DNA from: Comamonadaceae bacterium
GTDB lineage: Bacteria > Pseudomonadota > Gammaproteobacteria > Burkholderiales > Burkholderiaceae_C
Assembly: GCA_947458345.1 (NCBI GenBank)
Contig: CANHBU010000112.1
Location: 1 to 6,497 of the forward strand
DNA length: 6,497 nt
Direction of reading: 5' to 3'
Part shown: positions 1-5,074 of the stretch, piece after piece
Layout of the letters: every line of letters starts with the position of its first letter
Numbering within the stretch: the stretch's first letter is position 1
Program-made: the position numbers and the translations under genes
The notes under the pieces: generated by a model
What the model was told of the DNA's origin: nothing
What the model saw: only the letters and a program-made list of their open reading frames with translations
Databases searched by the model: none

Positions 1-1124
1 CGGTCGTCGATGCGTCCGTCGACCACCGGGTCTTTGAAGGCGCCGCCGTTTTCCGTGATGTAGACCGCCGGCAAGGTGTAATCCTTGTGCAGGCGGCACA
101 GCAACTCCGTCAGGCCCGGCGGGTAGATTTCCCAGCCCATTTCCGTCAAGGGGTTGCCAGGCTTGGCGGCATCCCAGGTCTGGCTGGCGCACGAGAAGTT
201 GCGGGTGTAGTAGTTCACGCCCATAAAGTCCAGCGGCTGGGCGATCAGGTCCATGTCCCCGGCTTGCACCACCGGCGCATCGTCGCCCAGCCAGGCCAGC
301 ACGTCGGCAGGGTAGGCCCCTTTGAACAAGGGGTCCATGTACCAGCGCACCACAATGCCGTCATCGAGCCTTGCCTTGGCCACGTCTTCGGGCGCATCGC
401 TGGCCGGGTAGATGGGCGACTGGTTGAGCACGATGCCGATCGGCTTGCGAAAGCCCATCTCGCGCATGGCCCGCACCGCCATCCCGTGCGAGACCAAAAG
501 GTGGTGGCCCACTTGGTAGGCCACTTTTCGGTCTTTGAGGCCGGGCGCAAAAATGCCGGTCTCATGCCCCAAGATCGACACAACCCAGGGTTCGTTGTGG
601 GTGGCAATGGTGTGCACGCGATCGCCCAGGCGCCGCACCACCTCGCAGGCGTAGTTGCAAAAATGCTGGCAGATCTCGCGGTTGTTCCAGCCGCCCTGCT
701 CTTGCAGCGCCTGCGGCAAATCCCAGTGATAGAGCGTGAGATAGGCCTCGATGCCGCGTTGCTGCAGGCCATCGACCAGGCGCTCGTAAAACGCAAAGCC
801 GGCCTCGTTCCAGGGCCCATGACCCAAAGGCTGTACCCGAGGCCAGGCCACTGAAAAACGGTAAGCCGTCACGCCCAGCGAGGCAATGAGGTCCAGATCG
901 GCCTCGAGCCGGTTGTAGTGGTCGCAGGCCACCAAGCCGTTGCTCTGATCGGCGATGCGATCGGGCTCCTCGCAGAAGGTGTCCCAGATGGAGGGGCCGC
1001 GCCCATCTTGCTGGCCTGCCCCTTCAATCTGGAAGGACGAGGTGGCCACGCCCCAGGTGAAACCGGCCGGAAAGTCCGATCGCTTGATCATGAGCGATTG
1101 GATGTCGCTTGGTAATTTACCCAC
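1..1124 (-). CDS. GH1 family beta-glucosidase, C-terminus cut by window edge
   Basis: Glycoside hydrolase family 1 enzyme, expected to hydrolyse beta-glucosides or cello-oligosaccharides by the retaining mechanism. 374 residues are visible; family members are usually about 440-470, so roughly 70-90 C-terminal residues lie beyond the left edge. Seen in order: the N-terminal FTWGVATSSFQIEG block with glycone-binding Gln32, SIWDTF, ACDHYNR, YRFSVAWPR, YHWDLPQAL (His133), the acid/base motif HNEPW (Glu178), NYYTRN (Tyr305/306) and the nucleophile motif ITENGG (Glu358). All expected catalytic residues are present. No signal peptide is visible, so it should act in the cytoplasm on sugar imported by the adjacent ABC permeases. 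I chose the GTG start at 1124 because AGGAG (1131-1135) lies 6 bases upstream; an in-frame ATG at 1091 also keeps the whole domain but has a poor ribosome site. The start overlaps the upstream permease by 8 bases. Exact specificity (glucoside, galactoside, fucoside) cannot be read. The ABC context argues against a 6-phospho-beta-glucosidase. Confidence 0.95.
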   Translation of the reverse strand, partial: MGKLPSDIQSLMIKRSDFPAGFTWGVATSSFQIEGAGQQDGRGPSIWDTFCEEPDRIADQSNGLVACDHYNRLEADLDLIASLGVTAYRFSVAWPRVQPLGHGPWNEAGFAFYERLVDGLQQRGIEAYLTLYHWDLPQALQEQGGWNNREICQHFCNYACEVVRRLGDRVHTIATHNEPWVVSILGHETGIFAPGLKDRKVAYQVGHHLLVSHGMAVRAMREMGFRKPIGIVLNQSPIYPASDAPEDVAKARLDDGIVVRWYMDPLFKGAYPADVLAWLGDDAPVVQAGDMDLIAQPLDFMGVNYYTRNFSCASQTWDAAKPGNPLTEMGWEIYPPGLTELLCRLHKDYTLPAVYITENGGAFKDPVVDGRIDD

Positions 1125-1959
1125 GCACAGCTCCTGCAGTCAGGCCTTCAATGAGGCGCTTGGACGAAAAAATGAAAAGGATGAGCAGCGGAATCACGGC
1201 AATGGCCGAACCGGCCATCAGCGCCCCCCACTGGGTGTCCACCGGGCTTTGCACGCTGCGCAGCGCCAGCGGAAAGGTGTACATCTCGACGGTGCGCATC
1301 ACCACCAAGGGCCCCATGAAGTTGTTCCAGGAGCCGATAAAGGCGATCAGGCCGAGCGTGCCGAAGGCAGGCCCGAGCAAGGGCACGACCACGCTGGTGT
1401 AGATGCGCAGTTCGCTGCAGTTGTCCATGCGCGCCGCCTCGATCAGCTCTTTGGGAATCGCCGATTCAATGTACTGGCGCATCAAAAAGATGCCCATGGC
1501 CGGCGCCGCGCCCGGCAGGTAGAGCGCGCGCGGCTGGTCGATCCAGCCCAGCGCGTCCATGATCAAAAATGAGGGAATCATGCCCAGGAAGGAAGGCACG
1601 AGCATGGTCGCCATGACCAGCGCAAAAAGAGTCTTCTTGAAACGAAACTCATAGAGCGCAAAGGCGCAACCGGCCATCGAGCAAAACAGCAAGGTCAGTG
1701 CGGTGCCGATCAAGCCAACGTACAAGGACCAGCCCAGGTTCATCCAAAACGGAATCTTGTCCATCAGCACGCCGAGGTTGGCCAGAAACTGATCGCCAAA
1801 AAACAGCGGCGGCGGCACGCTGATGATCTCGGTGCGCGAGTGCGTGGCGAACACAAACATCAGGTAAAACGGCCCGAGCATGACCAAGGCGCCGAGCAGC
1901 AGAAAAAACCAGGCGCCCACACCCAGCGTGGCTTTCTTGTGTTCAGTCGCTTGCGTCAT
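1117..1959 (-). CDS. ABC sugar transporter permease, MalG type (CUT1 family)
   Basis: Inner-membrane permease subunit of a carbohydrate ABC importer, 280 residues, the usual length for the MalG/LacG-type partner. About six hydrophobic segments can be read, near residues 14-37, 76-98, 109-131, 146-164, 195-216 and 245-264. The cytoplasmic EAA loop that docks on the ATPase is visible as ELIEAARMDN...VVPLL (Glu174-Ala176). The Gly usual in this loop is Asn180 here, whereas the partner permease keeps it. The C-terminal KRLIEGLTAGAVRG is typical of the MalG side and follows the common 'F..GLT.GAVKG' ending of the family. The start ATG is 2 bases after the stop of the upstream permease, with AGGG (1966-1969) as a modest ribosome site. 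The 3' end overlaps the GH1 gene. It should form a heterodimer with the other permease. The substrate is inferred only from the linked GH1 gene. Confidence 0.95.
   Translation of the reverse strand: MTQATEHKKATLGVGAWFFLLLGALVMLGPFYLMFVFATHSRTEIISVPPPLFFGDQFLANLGVLMDKIPFWMNLGWSLYVGLIGTALTLLFCSMAGCAFALYEFRFKKTLFALVMATMLVPSFLGMIPSFLIMDALGWIDQPRALYLPGAAPAMGIFLMRQYIESAIPKELIEAARMDNCSELRIYTSVVVPLLGPAFGTLGLIAFIGSWNNFMGPLVVMRTVEMYTFPLALRSVQSPVDTQWGALMAGSAIAVIPLLILFIFSSKRLIEGLTAGAVRG
1131..1135 (-). promoter_or_regulatory. Ribosome binding site deciding the GTG start of the GH1 gene
   Basis: AGGAG on the minus strand lies inside the last codons of the upstream permease gene and 6 bases before a GTG. 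This favours GTG at 1124 over the internal ATG at 1091, which has no purine-rich stretch at a suitable distance. The position inside the preceding gene fits coupled translation. Confidence 0.65.
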
Positions 1960-1961
1960 GG

Positions 1962-2879
1962 TCAGCCCTGCTTGCTTTTGAAGAGCCAGTTGGTGCCCCA
2001 GGTCAGCACCATGATGACCAGAAACAGCATCCAGGAAATTGCGCTGGCCAGACCAAAGTCGTTGAACTCGAAAGCGGTGCGGTACATGTACATGGCCGTG
2101 GTCATGGCCGAGTACTCGGCTCCACCTTTGCCGCCCGTCAGGATGAAAGGCTCCTCAAACAGTTGCAGCCCGCCAATGACGGTCAGCGTCACCCCAAAGA
2201 ACATCATGGGCTTGAGTTGCGGCAGCGTAACGAAGAAAAACTGCTGCCAGGGCCCAGCGCCGTCCATGCGCGCAGCCTCATAGAGTTCGCGTGGGATGCT
2301 CTGCATCGCCGCCACATACAAGATGATGTTAAAGCCCAGGTAACGCCAAAACACCACGAAGGCGATCACCGGCTTGATGGTCTCGGGGCTGCCCATCCAG
2401 TCGATGCGGCTGGCCGGCAGCAGCTGCTGCATGAGCGGCCACTGCGCCATCGCGTCGAGCGCCGCATTGACGATGCCAAAGTCGGTCGAGAACATGCTCG
2501 AGAACATCATGGCAATGGCCACGGTCGAGGTGATGTAGGGCAAAAAGTAGGCGCCCATGGCCGCGTTGCGCCAGCGCCCGAGCCGCTCGTTGATCAGGTA
2601 GGCCAGCGGAATAGCCACCGCATGCTGGGGCAAGCCCGAGGCGAGTGCCAGCCACAAGGTGTTGCCCAGCGAGGTCCACACCAGCGGGTCTTCGAGCGCA
2701 AAGACCAAGTTGTCCAGGCCCACAAATTTCATGCTGCCCAGGCCCTGCACCGGGTCCCACATCTGGAACATCAGGAAAAACGAAAAGCCGATCGGAAACA
2801 GGCCAAAGACCAAAAACAGCCCAATGAAGGGGCTGATCAGCACATAAGGTGCCAGGGCCTGACCCACCAAAGGCTTCAT
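1962..2879 (-). CDS. ABC sugar transporter permease, MalF/UgpA type (CUT1 family)
   Basis: Inner-membrane permease subunit of a carbohydrate ABC importer, 305 residues, normal for MalF-like proteins lacking MalF's large periplasmic insert. Hydrophobic segments lie near residues 10-36, 70-95, 107-130, 170-192, 222-242 and 276-297. The EAA loop is canonical: ELYEAARMDGAGPWQQFFFVTLPQLKP is split here as ELYEAARMDG (Gly207) followed by a FVTLPQLKP end. Other family signatures are FVGLDNL near residue 52, NTLWLA near 73, FWRYLGFNIILY near 177 and LQLFEEPFILTGG near 238. Its ATG overlaps the stop of the binding-protein gene in an ATGA arrangement (2876-2879), and no clear separate ribosome site is seen, so translation probably depends on re-initiation. 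It pairs with the MalG-type permease encoded next. No ATPase gene is present in the window. Confidence 0.95.
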   Translation of the reverse strand: MKPLVGQALAPYVLISPFIGLFLVFGLFPIGFSFFLMFQMWDPVQGLGSMKFVGLDNLVFALEDPLVWTSLGNTLWLALASGLPQHAVAIPLAYLINERLGRWRNAAMGAYFLPYITSTVAIAMMFSSMFSTDFGIVNAALDAMAQWPLMQQLLPASRIDWMGSPETIKPVIAFVVFWRYLGFNIILYVAAMQSIPRELYEAARMDGAGPWQQFFFVTLPQLKPMMFFGVTLTVIGGLQLFEEPFILTGGKGGAEYSAMTTAMYMYRTAFEFNDFGLASAISWMLFLVIMVLTWGTNWLFKSKQG

Positions 2880-4120
2880 AGGCGACTGGCCCGGCGCTGC
2901 GCCGCCTGATGGGCGTCTTTCAAGGCTTGATCGATGGACTTGCCCTTGGTCAGCACCAGATCGAGCTCAGCGTTGACGATCTCCTCGGCCACCGCATCGG
3001 CCTTAAAGACGCGCGTGGGGCTGATCTGGGCGGCAGCCTGACGCCAGGCGATGCGCGCCTTTTGCCCGCCCAAAAACGCCACCGGCTGATCGAAGTAGGC
3101 GCCCGAGTGGGCTTCGATCAGCGCCGGAAACGCATTGAATTTTTCGAAGGCCATCTCCTGCTGCGACCGGTTGAGCGTCAGGTGCTTGATCAGGTCCCAG
3201 GCCAATTCCTTGTGCACCGCCTTCTTGGGGATGGCGTAGAACGTGCCGCCCCAGGATATGGCCACCCGCTCGGGCAGCACCGTGCTGCGCCACAGGCCCG
3301 AAGTGTTGGGCGCGAGCCAGTTCTGCAAATGACCGCCCAGCCAGGCGCCCATCATCTGTGAGGCCACCTGACCGCGCTTGAGCGACTCGCCCCACTCGTT
3401 GGACCAGGCATTGACCTTGGCATCGAGCCCTTCGCTGCGGATGCGCCGGGCCAACTCAAAGCCTTTGCGAAAGCGCTCGGCGCTGTCGATCACCGACTTG
3501 CCCTGCGCATCAAAATAAATGCCTTGCCCAGCTGGGACGTTGCCGCGGATGACGATGTCCTTGATGTCGCGGGCATGGGCCACCAAGTAAGCGCCCGTGC
3601 TCTTTTTAAGCTGCTGCCCGCTCCTGATGAAGCCGTCCCAGGAGCCGGTGAGGTCGGTCTCGGCCAGCTGGGCTTTTTTCAGCAGATCCTGGCGATAAAA
3701 CATCACGCCAGGGCCAATGTCCGTGGGCATGGCCGACAGCCCGCTGGCGCCCGAGCGCCCTTGCGCCACCGCAAAAGGCACGAGCTTGGGCAGGGCCGAT
3801 CCGGCCAAGAACGGGGCCTGCTCCAGATCTTCGAGCCCACCGCCGAGCGCAAAACGACCCAGGTAGCCATATTCGAGGGCCATCACGTCGGGCAAGCCCG
3901 AAGAGGTGGCCAGGGCCGTGGTCATGGCCGTGTGATGGTCGGCGTACTCTCGGCCCACCACCTTGACGTCGACCTGCGGATGCTTTTTCTTCCATTCGAC
4001 CAAGGCCGCCTTGACGATCTCGTCGACCGCAGGGTAAGCGGCCACGGTCAAGGTGACCCGCTGCGCCAGGGCCTGCCCGAGCATCAGCGCACCGAGCAGC
4101 GCGATGCAGATTTTTTTCAT
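2876..4120 (-). CDS. ABC transporter sugar-binding protein (extracellular solute-binding family 1)
   Basis: Periplasmic receptor of the sugar ABC importer, 414 residues, typical for family 1 solute-binding proteins (SBP_bac_1/MalE-like). A type I signal peptide is visible: Lys2-Lys3, a hydrophobic core, then ALA|QR at about residue 19/20; Cys5 lies before the core and is not a lipobox. The mature part starts with the first beta strand VTLTVAAYPAVDEIVKAAL, then GLPDVMALEYGYLGRFA (75-91), the hinge-type segment MPTDIGPGVMFYRQDLLKKA (131-150), SWDGFI (160-165), GQVASQMMGAWLGG (250-263) and the late WGGTFYAIPKKAVHKELAWDLIKHL region (290-314). These support the family call; the ligand cannot be read directly. 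The start ATG at 4120 has GAGGGG (4126-4131) upstream. First gene of the operon, it is followed by two permeases and a GH1 glucosidase, so a beta-glucoside or cello-oligosaccharide ligand is inferred. A LacI-type operator lies 15 bases before the start. Confidence 0.95.
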   Translation of the reverse strand: MKKICIALLGALMLGQALAQRVTLTVAAYPAVDEIVKAALVEWKKKHPQVDVKVVGREYADHHTAMTTALATSSGLPDVMALEYGYLGRFALGGGLEDLEQAPFLAGSALPKLVPFAVAQGRSGASGLSAMPTDIGPGVMFYRQDLLKKAQLAETDLTGSWDGFIRSGQQLKKSTGAYLVAHARDIKDIVIRGNVPAGQGIYFDAQGKSVIDSAERFRKGFELARRIRSEGLDAKVNAWSNEWGESLKRGQVASQMMGAWLGGHLQNWLAPNTSGLWRSTVLPERVAISWGGTFYAIPKKAVHKELAWDLIKHLTLNRSQQEMAFEKFNAFPALIEAHSGAYFDQPVAFLGGQKARIAWRQAAAQISPTRVFKADAVAEEIVNAELDLVLTKGKSIDQALKDAHQAAQRRASRL

Positions 4121-4125
4121 GAAAG

Positions 4126-4131
4126 CCCCTC
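4126..4131 (-). promoter_or_regulatory. Ribosome binding site of the sugar-binding protein gene
   Basis: GAGGGG on the minus strand ends 5 bases before the ATG at 4120. It supports this start over an out-of-frame ATG at 4133. The site sits directly downstream of the operator palindrome, so the leader between operator and gene is very short. Confidence 0.7.
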
Positions 4132-4134
4132 ATT

Positions 4135-4148
4135 TGAAAGCGCTTTCA
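4135..4148. promoter_or_regulatory. LacI-family operator (14-base perfect palindrome)
   Basis: TGAAAGCGCTTTCA is a perfect 14-base palindrome centred on CG. It fits the general LacI/GalR-family operator pattern (TGNAANCGNTTNCA). It lies 15 bases upstream of the start codon of the first gene of the sugar operon and touches a -10-like TAAAAT box, a position suited to repression relieved by the transported sugar or a breakdown product. The CebR box of Streptomyces cellobiose operons (TGGGAGCGCTCCCA) shares the length and the central AGCGCT. No LacI-family gene lies in the window; it may sit beyond the left edge after the GH1 gene, or elsewhere in the genome. Binding is inferred, not shown. Confidence 0.8.
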
Positions 4149-4176
4149 TTTTAGAGGTCCACCCCAAACCCAGGTC
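4148..4176 (-). promoter_or_regulatory. Candidate sigma-70 promoter of the sugar operon
   Basis: On the minus strand TAAAAT (4153-4148) matches five of six bases of the -10 consensus. At 17 bases spacing the -35 position holds GACCTG (4176-4171), a poor match, so the promoter would need an activator or be weak. Transcription would begin inside the operator palindrome, which fits repression by a bound LacI-type protein. The call rests mainly on the -10 match and its placement. Confidence 0.35.
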
Positions 4177-4206
4177 GGGGGTTTACCCTAGAACCTAGTC
4201 CGGGCC

Positions 4207-4232
4207 GGTCTACGAGGGCGGGTCTACGAGGG
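4207..4232. repeat. 12-base tandem direct repeat spanning the stop codon of the PaiB-like gene
   Basis: GGTCTACGAGGG occurs at 4207-4218 and again at 4221-4232, a 14-base period with a CG spacer. On the minus strand the unit reads CCCTCGTAGACC and contains the last two sense codons (Pro, Ser) and the TAG stop of the PaiB-like gene; the second copy lies just after the stop. It looks like a small tandem duplication. No hairpin or T-run follows, so it is not an obvious terminator. Confidence 0.8.
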
Positions 4233-4865
4233 TCGGTCGCCGGAGCGCGTCGGCGGCTCTTGCATCGCCTGCGCGAGCTCAGCCTGACCGCGCTCGCGCA
4301 AGGTCTCGGCGGCGCCTTGCACGTCGCGCGGCTCGCGGTTCTGGCTGAGCTTGGATTTGCCTTCGATGGCGGTGATGGTGATCTCGATACCGACCACCGC
4401 AGCGAGCATGGTGTCGATGTAAGAAGCCGGCGAATCGCCCATCTTCCAGGGCCGGGGCTCCTGCGCCTCGTGCGTGCGGGTCAGGCGCGCGAGCACGCCG
4501 CGCAAGTATCTCTCGTCGTCACGCACAACGAGGCGGCCATGGACATGCACGACCTCGTAGTTCCAAGTCGGAACGAGACGATGCGTTTCATGCTTGCTCG
4601 GGTACCAATTGGGCGAGATGTAACTTTCCTTGCCGCGAAAGATGACCAGCACATCCCCATCGCCTTGCTGCCACAACGGGTTGGCGCGCGCCACATGCGC
4701 CCGCAGCATGCCCAAAGGGCCGCCTTCGGGATCGAACTCAAAGGGCAGGTGGTTGGCATCGAGGACGCCGCCGTGGGCGGTGACCAGCACGCCCAGTGGG
4801 TGGGTCGTCATGATGCGGTGCAGGGCCGCCGGCTCACGCACGCGAAAGTGTTCGGGTGTGTACAT
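4224..4865 (-). CDS. PaiB-family FMN-binding-domain protein (putative negative transcriptional regulator)
   Basis: 213 residues spanning the whole PaiB/FMN_bind_2 family, usual length about 200-215. Signatures seen: the N-terminal MYTPEHFRV with a following PLGVLVT strand, ANHLPFEFD (37-45), HVARANPLW (57-65), FRGKESYISPNWYPSK (76-91), VPTWNYEVVHVHG (98-110) and the late KSKLSQNREP (170-179). The fold is a split-barrel flavin-binding type. In Bacillus subtilis PaiB is described as a negative regulator linked to protease and sporulation genes, but no helix-turn-helix is visible here and many relatives are uncharacterised; a flavin-dependent or detoxifying role is equally open. The ATG at 4865 lacks a clear ribosome site, but the family's conserved start fits it. 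The gene is co-directional with the sugar operon 100 bases downstream and divergent from the Bug receptor gene, 209 bases away. The last two codons and the stop lie in a tandem repeat. Confidence 0.9.
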   Translation of the reverse strand: MYTPEHFRVREPAALHRIMTTHPLGVLVTAHGGVLDANHLPFEFDPEGGPLGMLRAHVARANPLWQQGDGDVLVIFRGKESYISPNWYPSKHETHRLVPTWNYEVVHVHGRLVVRDDERYLRGVLARLTRTHEAQEPRPWKMGDSPASYIDTMLAAVVGIEITITAIEGKSKLSQNREPRDVQGAAETLRERGQAELAQAMQEPPTRSGDRPS

Positions 4866-5010
4866 CGTGGGATCGCTTGGTTTTCAGACCCGATATTGTC
4901 ACCTAGGCACCGCGCCAAAAACCCAGGTCTTTGCCCTGACGGGCCGCTGGGACACACGCTACCATGGGCGCGGCAAATACACATCAAGCGCGGCTCACAC
5001 GCGCGGCCAA

Positions 5011-5039
5011 GCCCGAGCGCCGCTTCGATCGAATCGGGC
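5011..5039. repeat. Inverted repeat with an inner palindrome in the Bug gene leader
   Basis: GCCCGA (5011-5016) and TCGGGC (5034-5039) form a perfect 6-base inverted repeat. Between them lies the self-complementary TTCGATCGAA (5024-5033). The element ends 35 bases before the start codon and 22 bases before the ribosome site of the receptor gene, so it could be an operator or a leader hairpin. High GC makes a chance origin quite possible. Confidence 0.4.
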
Positions 5040-5061
5040 AGCTGCAAACCCAGAACCCAAG

Positions 5062-5066
5062 AGGAG
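5062..5066 (+). promoter_or_regulatory. Ribosome binding site of the Bug receptor gene
   Basis: AGGAG lies 8 bases before the ATG at 5075. It decides the start in favour of this ATG over the in-frame ATG at 4964, and it places the signal peptide at the true N-terminus. Confidence 0.85.
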
Positions 5067-5074
5067 AGACGACG

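Larger units (their letters stand above)
4866..5074. promoter_or_regulatory. Divergent spacer between the PaiB-like gene and the Bug receptor gene; weak promoter candidates
   Basis: No coding evidence is seen here; an upstream ATG at 4964 is in frame with the receptor gene but would add 37 polar residues before the signal peptide. Toward the plus strand, CTGACG (4936-4941) and TACCAT (4960-4965) are 18 bases apart, each matching four of six consensus bases. Toward the minus strand, TTGGCG followed 17 bases later by TATCGG, before the PaiB-like gene, is weaker still. These are guesses from short motifs. Confidence 0.3.

Noticed and set aside
87..854. Plus-strand open frame of 255 codons opposite the GH1 gene
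   Set aside because: The minus strand encodes a GH1 enzyme with all catalytic motifs. The plus-strand product is His/Arg/Val-rich without domain features.
2163..2909. Plus-strand open frame opposite the MalF-type permease
   Set aside because: The permease on the minus strand is complete with its EAA loop. The opposite product is His/Gln-rich and unlike any known protein.
3468..3481. Second LacI-type operator (CGAAAGCGCTCGGC) inside the binding-protein gene
   Set aside because: Only the left half and core match and the right half is lost. It lies in conserved coding sequence, so it reads as chance.
4166..4184. AAACCC/GGGTTT inverted repeat as a terminator of the PaiB-like gene
   Set aside because: The stem is only 6 bases with a 7-base loop and there is no T-run on the minus strand. 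It may be a chance feature of a GC-rich spacer.
4166..4929. AAACCCAGGTC repeated at 4166-4176 and 4919-4929, flanking the PaiB-like gene like target-site repeats
   Set aside because: A few 11-base repeats are expected by chance in 6.5 kb. The gene between shows no sign of mobility and has normal base use.
4964..5074. N-terminal extension of the Bug receptor from an ATG at 4964
   Set aside because: It would put 37 polar, arginine-rich residues before a clear signal peptide. The ATG at 5075 has AGGAG 8 bases upstream.
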